The notes: generated by a model from the sequence alone, not told the origin. Shown: positions 1 through 12,201, numbered from the stretch's first letter. The stretch: DNA of 64,000 nucleotides from Chinchilla lanigera (GCF_000276665.1 NW_004955477.1:1319288-1383287), one strand, 5' to 3'. Translations and numbers: made by a program.

Positions 1-195
1 ATACTATGTATGACAAATATAAATAAATGTTTCATAAAACATTGTTTGCCCTTCTTGTATGTGCTGTGTCTGGTGTGTGAGTGTTTCTTTTAAATGCCAG
101 TTATAGTGCTCTGAACTGATTTTTGCAACACATGTATTGCCACCTGTAATTTGCAACAGTTGCTCAGGATTTTTGGAAGATTTCTTCAATTGATT

Positions 196-351
196 GCAGT
201 GCTGGGTGTTGAACTCAGGGTATCACACATGCTAGGCAACACTCTCATAAACTACATCTCTAGATCTTATTTTTTTTTTGAAACTAAGTTGCCCGGGCAG
301 GCTTCAAATTGTGATCCTCCTGCTTCAGCCTCTCAAGTAGCAAAGAGGCAT
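196..351 (-). mobile_element. B1-dID dimeric SINE, diverged
   Basis: Read on the minus strand, a degraded 7SL-derived B1 half (right part, about 280-350, keeping the 'gatcctcctgcttcagcctc' box) is followed by an A-rich linker (poly-T at 269-279 on +) and a tRNA-like dID half (about 196-268, with the 'ttgaactcaggg' B-box area). The order B1, A-rich linker, dID is that of the rodent dimeric SINE B1-dID. It is old, 5' shortened and probably inactive. Confidence 0.7.
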
Positions 352-1430
352 CTTTTTAGATTACTTTTTTAGGTTTTAATTTGAGTCTTGCCTGGTCCTG
401 TTGAGGGCCCACTTTTCCATGAAGCACTCCATCTGTTACTGTATGTAGCTAATTTTTTAAAGAACTCTTTATCCTCCTCTGTTACTTCTTCATTTCATGG
501 TAGCCCTTCAGTAATTTCCTTAGAAGGCGTACTTCTTCCAGAGCCTTTAGATCATTGGGAATGGACTACTGATAGTAAATGTTCTCAGAGTAGGAACAGA
601 CCTTTGCTGGGGAATTCTGAGTACATGAGATGGGAATGTTACAGTGGCAACAATATCTGGTTTTGAGTTTCACTGTGTAGAAACTTAAAAAATATATTAG
701 CAGATCAACCTTTCTTCTGGGGCAATCCAGGCTTTGTTACAAGGATTGAGGCCAAACTACCCATTTGGTCTTGGCATTCAGGCGCTTCATTGTTTTGTCT
801 TTGTTAAACTAGTGTTTCCTAAGTCATTTTCATTTTCAGTGAAGAAAGGAATCTGGTCATGTAAGACTAGTCCTCTCACCTGAGGGACTTCATGCCTATT
901 AGCTTACTGAGAGCTTGGAGAATTCCAGCACTAAAAAAGCCCTTACAAATTTGTTAACTTAGTGCATCCCAAATTCCCTTGCTCCAGGTCTGCTCTCTGT
1001 TCCTGTTGTACTATACTTCCCATCATTTTGCCTTTTTCATTTCCAGAAAGGACTGGGGTTCTGGTGTCCTGAGAGGCTGTTTCTCTATGGTTCAGAGGCT
1101 GCTGTTGGTCCTCAAGCGTCAGTCTGCTTAGGCTTTTCCCTCTTTCTGAATTGCTTCAGGCTTTAATTTGAATCTTGCAGTTTCCTGCACAAAGTCCCGT
1201 TTTCCATGAAGCACTTCATCCTTGTTGCAGCTCACAAATACATACGCCCTTTCTCAACAGAGCTATGAAGTGCCTCCTGCTTCTGTGCCTTTTGGCAGTA
1301 CTCTGCTGCTTGGCACTTTGACATTTTTGTATGTGCACATCTTACTCCCTTATTTATATCAGGAACAGGTACAACATCTTTTTGTATACTCTGACGTGAA
1401 TATTGGAATTGGACTACTGTAATATTGCTG
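352..1430. other. unique sequence with a weak internal direct repeat
   Basis: No gene or recognised repeat is visible. Two segments, about 370-437 and 1157-1226, resemble each other: both contain 'tttaatttga', 'tcttgc' and the block 'ttttccatgaagcac'. They may be pieces of an old, unnamed repeat. Short open frames here (388-666, 1222-1422) have no recognisable protein features. Confidence 0.5.
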
Positions 1431-1443
1431 AGTGACATAGTCT

Positions 1444-1587
1444 TTGCTTTTTTTGAAACAGAGTCTCACTCTGTAGTTCAGGCTGACCTTGACTTCACTA
1501 TGTAGCCCAGGCTAGCTTCAACTCCTGCCAGTCCTCCTGCCTCAGCCTCCTAAGTGCTAGGATTACAGGTGTGAGCCACCACACCTG
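1444..1587 (-). mobile_element. B1 SINE (monomer) with target-site duplication
   Basis: On the minus strand this is a full-length 7SL-derived B1 monomer: 5' end at 1587 ('ccaggtgtggtggctcacac' reading), the internal duplication 'aggctgacctt'/'aggctagcttc', and an A-tail seen as T-run at 1447-1454. The 12-bp direct repeat 'gtgacatagtct' at 1432-1443 and 1588-1599 is its target-site duplication. Confidence 0.9.
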
Positions 1588-1754
1588 GTGACATAGTCTC
1601 TTTCTAAAATTAATTTGCAATGTCATTTGGCACGCAGACACTTCAGTGTACTAGATGTAACCTTTGGCCTTGTTCATATGTTAACTCATTACAGAATTGA
1701 TACTTACTGTAGCAAAATTTAGATAAAACACCAGAAATGAATTATGTTATAATC

Positions 1755-2165
1755 CTATTATAAGGAATAAACTTTCCAGCTTCACTCAAGTAAAATTGAC
1801 AAGTTCTGTACATATTTATATAATACATGTATATATATGCATGTATATCCATGTATGTGCATATGTTTAGTAAAATATGCAGATATTCTTAAGTTTACCT
1901 AAAATTAGATATTGTGATGTTTTGGTGTATGTGTACATCATGAAAGATTACCAGCAGCAAGTGAGTTAACATACCTATCACTATATAGTTACCCTTCTTG
2001 TTTGTATGGTGAGAAAACTTAAGATATACTTAGTAAATTTCAGGCTCATAGTACGTTATTGACTATAGTCACCATGTTGTACATTAGGTCTTCAGAATTT
2101 ACTCATTTTATACGAGATACCTACTTTTTAACATTGTATATCTATCCTTCAAGATTTTCTGAACT
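1755..2165 (+). mobile_element. ancient L1M 3'-UTR-type fragment
   Basis: The stretch keeps the typical order of an old mammalian L1 3' region: 'gttaacatacctatcac', 'tagttacccttcttg', 'ggtgagaaaacttaagat', 'gactatagtcaccatgttgt', 'acattaggtcttcagaattt'. It carries no coding capacity. The subfamily is not assigned. Confidence 0.75.
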
Positions 2166-2169
2166 ATTT

Positions 2170-3165
2170 CTCCATAAATAAAAGCTTTGTTCACCACATG
2201 AAAACATCTGGGTGGAAAAATATGAAGATTTTTTTGAGTTGATGTATGTAACTTATAGTAGAAACCATATGGCCGCCTGACATTTGCTTTGGAGGAGTAT
2301 TTGGGGTGTAAGTGAAGTAATGGGTGCCAGGTCACACCTTAGAACATCTGAAGCCTGGATTCTATGACCATGACCAAGAGGTGTCTGACCGTGGGCTTAC
2401 CATTATGTGGACAGAAAGTGGTGACTTCATATTTTGCACCATAAGCGATACGTAGACGGTTACTCCAGATGGCTGATGAAAGTTTTTTAAGTCAGCTGCT
2501 TCTTACATGGGCTCTTGCAGTATTGGCTGTTCCAGAGTGAAGGGCTGCAGGTGACTATGTATTTATTTATTGCCAAGATGGTCCTTAATAAGACGGACCA
2601 GTTAGTACTGTACCTAAGATTTTATACAATTTGGATTATATAAGTATACTGTTTGATATACTTAATATAGCATGAAAATTTGGTCATAATTTATTTTTTG
2701 TCTAATGGCCACCTAGTTATACTCTGACATGTGAGTATTGGAATTTAGAAATGAGTTCTCACATTGGGTTTTGAATCTTGGGCACAGTGTGTGGCTAATT
2801 GACAGGTATACAGAAAATTGGAGCATAGTGCAACAGATGCTTATATACCATAATGTGGCTACATTTTGTTTTGAAGAACTTGGCCAATGTTTGGTCCTTA
2901 TAGCCACCACCCTGTAGGATAAGGTTGGTGGTTGCTCTTATATCTGAAGTCACCTAACTGGTTAATGCAGGCACTGCCACTAGCTAGGCACTAGGACAAG
3001 CAGTCTGGACATGAAGCTTTCTGAGAACCTTCTATAACCAAAGAGGACCATGCCTAGCACCATGTCACATCTTCAGTCCTCAACCACTTAGCCTATCTTC
3101 CAGAATAATGCTTCCAGAATTACTTAGTTTGTTGAGTTAGGTGGGCAGTGTGATGTGGCATTGTG
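2170..3165. other. unique sequence
   Basis: No gene or repeat recognised. A 27-bp segment at 2718-2744 resembles 1385-1410 ('actctgac', then 'tattggaatt'), which suggests a shared old repeat ancestry. The minus-strand frames at 2108-2335 and 2713-2910 look like chance. Confidence 0.5.
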
Positions 3166-3169
3166 AATC

Positions 3170-3300
3170 TTAGAGTTGAACCTTTGAATCTGGCTTTGAA
3201 TCTTGACTTTACTGCTTTATTCTTTGTACCAGTAGCTAAATTAATTTGAGTCTTAGTTTCCTTATTTTACTTTCCTCATGAAGATAATAGCTAGCCTATG
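3170..3300 (+). mobile_element. MIR SINE
   Basis: Diverged MIR core: 'gaatctggctttgaatcttg' region followed by 'tcttagtttccttattttac' and 'gaagataatagc', which correspond to the conserved central and 3' parts of the mammalian tRNA-derived MIR. Ancient and inactive. Confidence 0.65.
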
Positions 3301-3571
3301 GAGTTAGGGACAAAGTATGAAAATATTTTCAGGATGAACCAGGCATCAGTCTGTTCTCATAACACACTGTAGAAATGATTCCTGAAAGTATAGTCTGTTC
3401 TCTGGATGTAAAATACTCAATTCATCAGTCTCAGATGATAATGAACAGCTTTTTGTTTTATATTTTTTTCTTTTTAATAAATTAATGTGGTTCTCAGATA
3501 ACTTTGATTCCTAATTATAAAATATGCCAGTCTTGTCTTTTCTTTTTTCTTCTGTTTTCTTTCTTTTCTTT

Positions 3572-3693
3572 TGAGACAAGGTAGTTGAGGTTGGCCTTGA
3601 ACTCACTATATAGCCCAGGCTGGCCTCAAACTCTAGGAATCCTGCTTTAGCTATCTGAGTGCTGGAATTACAGGTATGTGCCACCACACTTGG
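3572..3693 (-). mobile_element. B1 SINE
   Basis: B1 monomer on the minus strand. It shows the duplicated motifs 'ggttggccttgaactcacta' and 'caggctggcctcaaactc', the 3' box 'gtgctggaattacagg', and a long pyrimidine tract at 3537-3573 that is the mutated A-tail. Confidence 0.85.
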
Positions 3694-3709
3694 CTCCAGT
3701 GAATCCTTT

Positions 3710-3894
3710 TTTTTTTTTATTTATTTTAAAGATAAAAGGAGGGAAACATTAACAGACATACAACATTTTACAACATATCACAAGCACAATACAGACAATA
3801 CAGAGTTACAAACAAAGTGGTAGGGAATTAACAATGGTGGTTGTATTACATATTGATATCTTCAAAGTGGCTTCTCATGAAAACAGATATAGAC
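3710..3894 (-). mobile_element. short L1 3' end (3'-UTR type B) with target-site duplication
   Basis: Poly-T head (A-tail on the minus strand) followed by a block also present at 38388-38881 and 32322-32414, with shared words such as 'acagagttacaaacaaagtg' and 'attacatattgatatcttc'. Flanked by 'tgaatccttt' at 3700-3709 and 3895-3904. It is a severely 5'-truncated L1 copy of about 185 bp. L1 identity comes from the longer relative at 38388-38881. Confidence 0.8.
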
Positions 3895-3904
3895 TGAATC
3901 CTTT

Positions 3905-6900
3905 AAAAGGTTTATGAACTATTTTAAACATTCAGGAAAACTCAAGATCACATCGGTAAAATCACCATTTAGAGTTTAAAATGTTCAGTGTTTTGCCATT
4001 TTCATGTTTTAAAACAACATACTTGAACCTCATTGTATTTTTTCTTTCTCCACTCCTGTTTTTCACTTTCTTAAGTATTATTCCTATTTATGCTTGCATA
4101 GTATCTGTTTATGCATTTTGAACTTTGAAAGTTTGTATAAACTTGTTTAAAGTTGCTGTGCCACTGAGCTGTCTCCCGGGGTCTGAAAACTGGTATAAAG
4201 TTGAAAGGATGCTTCCTATCCTGGAATGAGCCCATTCTCATTCAGCATCAGATGTGGTTAATAAGATGTGGAAGCAGAGGGAACAAAACTACAAATGTCT
4301 CAGTGAAAGCAAGGTTGTCCCATGGAGTGGCCAAGCCAAGCACTTCAGTTCTAATAGGTCATCAGCCCCCATTACAAAAAGAATGGCAGTTGTCTGACAT
4401 GTTGGGTCTTTCCTAAGGGTGAAAACTGCTTAGTTTTTCCTTCCCTCATGAAAATATGAGAGTATATTAATAGTACCTGAGAGATTAATTATATTAATAT
4501 ACCAACATCCTTGTTATTTGTGAAGCAACAAGTTGTTCTTTTGACTTCTTCAACTCAGTCTTTGAAATGACCCTTTTTTGCTTGGGAAATTATCAATTTA
4601 AGCTGTAGGACTAATTACCACAGTTTCCTTTCAAAATGATATCTGGCTATCTTGCTTGGGAACTAGCGCTAAGAAATGAAAGCTGCCACCCCTGGGGGCC
4701 ACAGATAACCAGTTGGACCATTTAGCACAAAGGCACTTTCCTCTTGATCAGTGGCATGTTGTAACAATGCTTTCATTTTCAAAGGATACCCACAGAACTT
4801 TTCCTGGGGTGGTTGTAGGGCACAGGCTTCTTAGTGGAGAAATATTTCATGTCCTGACTGGGAGAGAAATTCTGAAGGTGAAAACTGGACAGTTTTGTAG
4901 TTTAAGAGGACAAAGTGGAAGAACATGACATGCTCTTTTAACATAGCTCATGATTTGGCAACTATTTTCTTCAAATGGGAAGCACTTGATTTTATTTTGT
5001 TGTTTTATCTTCCTTGAGTACACCACTGGAGGTACAACTTTCCAAATTACCTAAGTTATGAAAGGGAAAAATAAAGGTTTTACTTTACTGACCTTTACTA
5101 TGAGAGGATGTCACAGTTAAGTAAATGAAGGATTGAAGGTTCATTTTCCATGGTTATTTCATTAATTTTCCAAGAAATATTTTTTCACCTCTGACCATAC
5201 TAGCCAACTATGTGCAGTTAACATAAACCCAAAGAAGCCATACAAATTATACCTACTGATCTCAAAATCACCTAAGTTTGCTTTTCCAATGTTGTAATGA
5301 AGTGCCTTTCATCCCTTTATAGGACTTTGTTATAGGGTATTGCAGTAATTTAAAACCTATGTACCTAGACTCCTGACCTTGATGTAACCTCACTTTATAA
5401 TTCTCAAAATACTTGGCTCATGAAGATTTTTTTTAGCACCAGCTGTGTATTCTTAAATAGCCCAGACAATTCATCTTCAGTGTTATATTACCCATATATG
5501 CTCAGCTGTTAAGATGCTCTAACATTCTTATGAGTCACCTGACAAAAACTTTTCAGTTCTTTCATTATTTCACTGCTTAATATGACATTCAGTTATTAGC
5601 ATTCTCCACTTGCAGTAATCCTTGCTTGGAACAATGGCAATGTACACCTTCATCAAGCTTGGGACGTAGATGTGGCTGTCTTGCTGTGTTCATTGTTACT
5701 TCATTAAGACTGCTGGTAACATGGGGAAGCATAGCTTTCCATATGTGACTGCATAAAGGTGATCATTGAAATGGGGGCAAGTGTGCAAACATTTAGCCTC
5801 TCAACATGTTATCCTTTGTTGCTGCTCAGGTGAACATTGATCTTTCCAGTTGCTAGCAGAAGTCTAGCATAGGCATTGTTCGCTGAGAGCTTGGCATTTG
5901 GTGGTTTGGCAGCCTGTTTATTTAAACTATATGAATAGAGTGTATAGCATTAAATGTGAGGCTTCACCTTTGCTTTGTAGTAAGATGTACCGTTTCAGAG
6001 CATCCTGTACTTGGCTGCCAGTTATAACCAAGGATTTTGCTTTTTGTCTCTTATATTGAAACTATCAGAAATTTCACTTGAATTCCACTAACAATTTGTG
6101 ATAAACTGACAGGAGAAAAATAAATGAGAGAGGGAGTATATTTAACTCCTGAATAGTGAGTTTGTTATGGATATTAACAAATTGTTAGCAGTGGGAATGA
6201 TATTTGGTGTGTACATTGAATGAGGCTTTGCCTAGAAACACCTCACTAGCTATTCACTTAGCCTGAATATTTCATCTTTCTGAAGAAACTGTCTGGAAAC
6301 AATGAAATAGACTTACCCAAGTCTTCCCATCTGGTGATTCAGGGAAGCACCATGGAAATGTGGAGAAACTGGCCTCTGGGTGAATTGGGAAATCAGGACT
6401 AATGCAGAATTTAAATTTAAAACTTTAATTGGGTCAAGGAAAAATTTTAATTTGGCCACCAGCAAAACTTTCAGAAAAAGTTTTATTAAGAAATGACCTC
6501 AAAATAAATAGAACTGAGAGGGGGGTATTTTTTCTTTTGGAAATAATATGAAGACCTATTTGGCCAATATAGTTTCATTGAGTAATTTCTTCTTTTTAAT
6601 CAAAATTGATTTCTCTCCAAGTAGAGCTTAGTGAGGTGGATGAGAAGAAAAATAATTCAGAGGAAATTATTTCTTAATACTACTTGTTACAGGCATCTAA
6701 TTGTAGATTTGAAATTAAGGGGACAAATATGCTTATAAAAGGTCCTGCTTTCAGGTAACTCAGCAACATCTTGGCAAAATAGAAGAGGGTGCACTGGATG
6801 GAATGACATCTGTGCCAGAGTAGGAGTCTATAGTATTTGTGTGTGGAATTGTCATTTTTGTGACAGGATTAATCTTGTTTTTGTTAGCTCCCTAGAAATA

Positions 6901-7915
6901 TCTAAACAGCATGAATTGGAAACTGAAGGAATCAATTTGAAATAAGCTTCCTTTGACCTGTTTTGGAACCTGCTGAACAAGGGGTATTCCACCTCCTTGG
7001 CCATCCAGAGAGTTGAGATCTAAAAAGCTCTGTAAGGCCTAGGCTATGGTGGCAGGCAAACTATAATATGCATGCCACAGTGGGCTGTTTGTATCATTGA
7101 AAGCTCTGAAAGGTTTGCCATCACTGGCCTAACTTTTTATTGAATGCTGAGGGTCTCATAGAAAACATGGAATCATAGCCATTTTTCTATTAGAATAGTT
7201 CATTGTTGCCAACTGCTTATTGGAAAAAATGCCAGTGGTCTTTCATGAACCCTCAGGGATTAGAAGCCTGTGCTAGACTGAATGATATGAAGACCAAGCC
7301 ATTTAGGGTCTTATCTTGGCTGCGACTTACAGGAAGTCATGAAGATTGTAATTCAGGGCATTTAGTCTCCCTTTTTCCCCCTCTGTTCCTCTCTCTATGC
7401 CTTCTTCCTCTCCCCTGCTATTCTTCCTTTCAATCAACAGCCAGCCAAAGGCATTTGTGTAAAAACCGACAGGAAAATGTGGTATTGGTTAGTGGTTTTT
7501 GAAATAGATCCTTGAGATTCCATTGTGCCATTTGGTTCAAGTGGCAGTAGGTGGCAATAGATAAATCAGCTCTTTGCATGGATATGAGCCCACCAGTTGG
7601 ATCTGGGGTATGTATGCCACCGCAGCTGGGCCTTTTGAAGCACAGTGACACAGCCCATTTTTATGGTCAGTGCATTAAGACCATAGACTATATAATGTGG
7701 GGGAGTTCCTCCAGGCAGTAGCTTAGGTGTGCAATGATCCTCACTGCTGGACCCAGATTCGGTTTAGCTGAATGTGGGTTTCCGGGGGACAGTGTGATGG
7801 GGCACACTGGATGTTAAAAAAATGCATATTAATAAGGGCTATTTAGCTGGTATATAGATTTTCCAAGTTGTCTAATTTTGAGGAGAGGAAGATGTTAGGG
7901 AAAATATTATGAGGG
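3905..7915. other. 4 kb of unique, mostly repeat-free sequence
   Basis: No SINE, L1 or LTR is recognised in this interval and no coding exon can be supported. The frames at 4201-4416, 4713-4928 and 7203-7502 lack recognisable domains or splice context. A small inverted repeat (GTATATTAAT at 4462-4471, ATTAATATAC at 4493-4502) is probably chance in A+T-rich DNA. Confidence 0.6.
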
Positions 7916-7999
7916 TTTTTTTTTTTGTAGTGGGGATTGGACCCAGGGCCTCATGCATACTAGGTAAGTGCCCTACCACTGAGCTATAGCCTCAGTCCT
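7916..7999 (-). mobile_element. ID SINE
   Basis: Reverse complement reads as a tRNA-Ala-derived ID: 'tatagctcagtggtagggca' (A box) and 'cctgggtccaatcc' (B box), followed by an A-tail (T-run 7916-7926 on +). Its internal promoter boxes are only lightly altered. Confidence 0.85.
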
Positions 8000-9189
8000 G
8001 TGAGTTCAAGTGAATTTCTACCCTGAAATGAGACATTATAAGAAAATGTGTAGTAGTGGTCACAGCTTTGGGCTAGTTGTCAGGAGACGTTGGCTCAGGA
8101 CATCTTGTTTAAAGACCTTGAGTTACCTTGTGACCATATTTCAGTCATAGCTTTAATCACATCCTCAGCTGTTTGAATTATTTAGCATCTTTTTGAGACT
8201 ACATTTTTATTTTTAATTATATGACAAAAATATATACCATGAAATATTCATTATATAATTATGATTAAAATGTGCAGTCTCCCCCAAAGATGTACTAATT
8301 TTTAAGTATTTTAAAAGTATTCTATATTTAAGTATTCTAGGAGTCTGGTTGTCTACTAGGTCAACTTGGTTAAGCTGAGAACTGCGCTTCCCAGCATCCC
8401 CGTTCCTGTTTGATTCTGGGGTAGAATTGGCTGGAAGGGGAACAGATACACTAGGAAGGCTGAAGGAAAGCAGAGGCTTTAACTTTGCCAGTGCAGTGAT
8501 GGGTGACTGCAGAAGGGCCTGTGAATTCTTGCATGTCCTTACTCTCTTCTCTGGCCTGATACCCAACTGATGTCCATGGCCCATCACCAAACGCTTCACT
8601 GCAGACCCACAGGACATGAACTATACAGAGATCTCTCCCTAGGTCACCTTTGAAGTCTTTTTGGTGACTGGATGTGACTACGGATTCTCCAGCACCCTTC
8701 AAGCCCTTCACCCCACTCCCCCGCCCCCCACTCATTACCACCCAGCTGTATAAGGTCAGATTCCTATAGTGAAGCGCTACTCCAGAGCAGTTGGTGTCAC
8801 CTGATCTTAACTCTGACAGAATGAGTAAGAAACGTAGAGGCAAACACAGTCTTTTTCCAAAAAAACTTCCATTCTTTCAAAAACCTTTGCTTTTAAAGTT
8901 GTGAAGGGCAAGTATTTAGAGGCAGATGAAGTTCCTAAAAATCTGGCTTCTGTAGTCTCTAGTGCATAATTAAATATCTTTTTTAATATAAAGATGACCT
9001 TTCTGATCCATTGTTTCTAAAGCTGGGTTTATGCTGATTCACACAAATCGAGTTTTGTGAAACCTCCTCAACAGAATCAATACTGACCACATGTTTCTTT
9101 CTTTCCTTCCTCCCTTGAATATGAATGACCCTTATGCTTTTGAATCAGTGACGGATTATTTTTTCTTTTTTTTCTAGAGGTCCAAGTTC
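8000..9189. other. unique sequence
   Basis: No repeat or gene recognised. Two overlapping minus-strand frames (8213-8617, 134 codons; 8451-8843, 130 codons) are open, but their translations show no domain, signal peptide or low-complexity bias I recognise. They overlap in different frames, so at most one could be real. Confidence 0.5.
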
Positions 9190-9282
9190 GGCCAGGGATA
9201 TAGCTCAGAGGCACATGTGACTGCCTGGCAAGTCCAAGGTTCTGAGTTTGATTCCTGGTACGAAAACAAACAAACCAAAAAA
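9190..9282 (+). mobile_element. ID SINE
   Basis: Diverged ID: 'ggccagggatatagctcaga' start, 'ctgcctggcaagtccaaggt' middle, B-box-like 'gagtttgattcctgg' and an A-rich tail 'aaaacaaacaaaccaaaaaa' at about 9262-9282. Confidence 0.85.
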
Positions 9283-9539
9283 TAGACATCCAGATTTTAG
9301 CTATACTGGAAATACAGTGAATCCACGCCGTTGACCTCAATTGGGAGCATGCTTTAATGTGCTAAACTCACTGACCACTAAAATATTCTCTTAGTGAGCC
9401 CTTTTTGTTTTCCTAACAAGTTAATTTTTTCATTCATTCATCTCTGAGCCTAGCTTTGGACATAGCATTGAGTTTGGAAGGGCAGACTCTATTAGACCTG
9501 TAAAGTTTGAGTGCAGGGACTGTATCTCACTACTTTTGG

Positions 9540-9690
9540 AATTTGGGGTTATTGCTTAACTTATGAGCTTCAGTCTTTAAGTGGTGATGACAACAGTGCC
9601 TATTTCATAGGTTTGTTGTAAGGATTAGATAAAATGCATATATAAAGTGATTAGCACAGTGAGTGGTATATTATTGCAGTGCTAATTGTT
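9540..9690 (+). mobile_element. MIR SINE, 3' part
   Basis: Typical MIR 3' half: 'gtgcctatttcataggtttg', 'ttgtaaggattagataaaat', 'gtgattagcacagtgag' and 'gctaattgttattat'. Ancient relic. Confidence 0.8.
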
Positions 9691-10003
9691 ATTATGCAAA
9701 GATAGATCATATGTAATTTTTGTCTTCAAGAAACTTAGATTTTTTGGGGGTAAGAAATGTGTACAAGCCCAGCAAAGTGGCCTGAAGCTGAGAGAAAGGA
9801 GATATTATTTCATAGCATTTAAAAATAAGCTCTTTTTTGACTTTAAGAGGGATGTGAATGAGCATACATATTAAAGCAAGTCCCAAAGTTACCCAGTCTT
9901 TCCCAGTTTCCCTATATATAATTTCTTTTGTATTGTCACATTTTTGTATTTCCTTTCCCTTTATATAAACAGGCATTTTTGTTTTAAGCCAGGAGATACT
10001 GGA

Positions 10004-10032
10004 GATATAGTGTTATATATGAACACTATATC
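10004..10032. repeat. perfect 11-bp inverted repeat (hairpin)
   Basis: Arms GATATAGTGTT (10004-10014) and AACACTATATC (10022-10032) are perfect reverse complements around a 7-base loop. Not part of a recognised element, and no function can be assigned. Confidence 0.6.
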
Positions 10033-10205
10033 TGAATGTTATATATGAATACATACAAAATTTAACATAGAGCATAATCATAGTAATTATTAAAAATTTC
10101 TCGCAAATTATCATTGTCCCAACATATCATTTGCACATGGGCTTTTCAGTCCTAAACCAAGGTCCTTCCTTGAGATTATACCCAAAGACACAACTACATA
10201 CATGA

Positions 10206-10618
10206 CCCTTCCTCTCAATTTTCTTGACATGGGGACAAAATACATGACATAACTTAAAGAAGTTCATTTTGGCTTATGGTTTTGTGGGATTCAGTCCATG
10301 ATAGGTTGGCTCCAAGGCAGAAACATCAACTGTGGAAGGGCATGACAGAGCAAAGCTGTTCACCTCATGGAGGATGGGAAGGAGAGAAAGCAAGCAAAAG
10401 CCAGAGTAAGAGATGTACACTGCAAAGGAGTGCCCCCACAGATGGTTAACCCACCTCCTCCAACCAGGCTCTGCCTTCTATCAGCACACTCAACTATGAA
10501 ATCATCCATGGATTAATCTACTAATGAGAATAGTGCCCCCATGGTCAAATCACCTTCCAAAAACCCCACCACTGAGCACATGAGACTTGGGGGGGCATTT
10601 TAGATCTAAACCATAACA
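10206..10618 (-). mobile_element. ERVL-MaLR solo LTR (MT/MST-like)
   Basis: On the minus strand it begins 'tgttatggtttagatc' at 10618, the typical MaLR LTR start. The opposite end keeps a 'gggacaaaatacatgacata' block like the LTR at 43945-44310. It is non-coding, with no internal retroviral sequence seen beside it. The exact subfamily and left boundary are uncertain. Confidence 0.75.
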
Positions 10619-11016
10619 CCTTCTTACCTCCCCACCCCTAATACCTCTCTAGCACATTTAAATGGGTTTGAGATGATTTCTTGACTCAAGGGCATTTGAC
10701 TTCCTGGTTGGATAGAGGATAGTGACCTGGGACTTCTATTCTTGAGGAAGATGAGCTAGATCAATTAGAATCCATTTCTGGGGCACTAATGTGGTGAAAA
10801 TGATCCTATTGGTGGTGGGCCCTATAGTTGGATGGAGGGTCTTGTAGATTTGGAGTCTAGAGAAGCCAATTCTGGCCCACATGTAGGTAAGTTAAGGAGA
10901 AGAGAGTAAAGGAAGTAGAAGTGTGCATTGAGGGGCAGAGACCATGGGGTCCCTCGGAAACAGATTGTGCTTGCATTGAGACTTTGGCTTAGGGACATGT
11001 TTTCAAGTGACAGTGG

Positions 11017-11134
11017 GGGGCTGGGGATTTAGCTTAGGGCTGGGGATTTAGCTCAGCGGCACAGCGCCTGCCTGGCAAGTGCAAGGTGATGAGTTTGATT
11101 CCCAGTACCAGAAAAAAAAAAAACAAAAAACAAA
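11017..11134 (+). mobile_element. ID SINE with duplicated 5' end and target-site duplication
   Basis: Full ID with A box 'tagctcagcgg', B-box area 'gagtttgattcccag' and A-tail from 11112. The first about 20 bases are present twice in tandem (11017-11036 and 11037-11056), so the element starts with two copies of 'ggctggggatttagct'. A 14-bp target-site duplication 'tcaagtgacagtgg' lies at 11003-11016 and 11135-11148. One of the best preserved SINEs in the window. Confidence 0.92.
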
Positions 11135-12062
11135 TCAAGTGACAGTGGACTGAGTCTTCTATTTCACTTCCTACATACTTTGTAGGGGCCTCTGGGATGT
11201 AGTTCAGTGGGCTTTATAGGCACTTTTCTGTTCTACATTATAATTAAAAAATCAGTTGACTGCTGCTAATCACAAGATATATGCTGTCCTATTTAAAAAT
11301 CAGGAGCTTTATTTTGAGAGGTATAAATCCTACCCAAATGTCTCATTAGTTTGTATGGTGGTCCAATCCTATGTCTTCAGCATTTAGCGTGTACCAAAAA
11401 CTAAAGGAGATCAGTGGGGCATGTGCTCTGTTCTTGTCTACATTCTCTTATTTGGGTTCTTCCAGTTGATGAATGTTAGAAACTAACAGTTTGTACTCTA
11501 TGTTTCTTAATTATTCCTTCATATTTTAATTTTATTTCTTTCTATGCTGCAATCTAGGTGAGTTTCTTAGAATTCTCTTGAGTTCTAATTTACAAATGAC
11601 CCGTGTCTAGTCCAGAATTTATTTTACTTATTAATTTTTTTTCACTTCTAGAATTTCTATTTCATTACTTAACTACCTTTTGTTTTGTGTTTTATTTTTG
11701 AACTGTTTTTAAATGAAGTCATATCTTTTACTTCCTTATGTATTTTAAATATAGTGTCTTTGCTGGCTGAAACTATCAATTTAATCTGGAGTAAATGCAA
11801 TTTTAGAATTTGGTGTTGATAACTGACTTGTAGTTTGATCTTCAGGCTTATTTTGAGTGGAGGTTTTAAAAGTTCGTCCTTTGTGGATTGTCCTGTCTTT
11901 ATACCTGCCTCTTCCTGCCTAGCAGTTCACATTTGCTCAGCAGAAATTAAACTTGCTGCTGCTGCTTCCAGGTTCTGGCTCATAGAAATCAGCAGTTCAA
12001 CTCTGCAGAGATGTTTATTTTTTATTTTTATTTATTTAATTTTATTTTTTATTTTGGGGGTT

Positions 12063-12201
12063 TTTGAGAAAGGGTCTTGCTATATAATTCAGACTAGTCT
12101 TGAACTTACTTTGTAGCTCACGCTGGCCTCAAACTCACAGCGGTCCTCCTGCCTCAGCCTTCCGAGTGCTGGGATTACAGGGGTGTGCCGCTACACCCAA
12201 C
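12063..12201 (-). mobile_element. B1 SINE
   Basis: B1 monomer on the minus strand: 'gtgctgggattacaggggtg' end, duplicated 'cttgaacttactttgtagct'/'cacgctggcctcaaactc', and a T-rich region at about 12012-12065 that is the decayed A-tail. Confidence 0.88.

Noticed and set aside
7916..7999. tRNA-like sequence
   Set aside because: The A- and B-box resemblance and A-tail are those of an ID SINE. The same applies to all other tRNA-like hits here.
8213..8843. Two overlapping minus-strand frames of 134 and 130 codons
   Set aside because: They overlap in different frames, have no recognisable domain or exon boundaries, and lie in ordinary unique DNA. Chance frames are the simplest reading.
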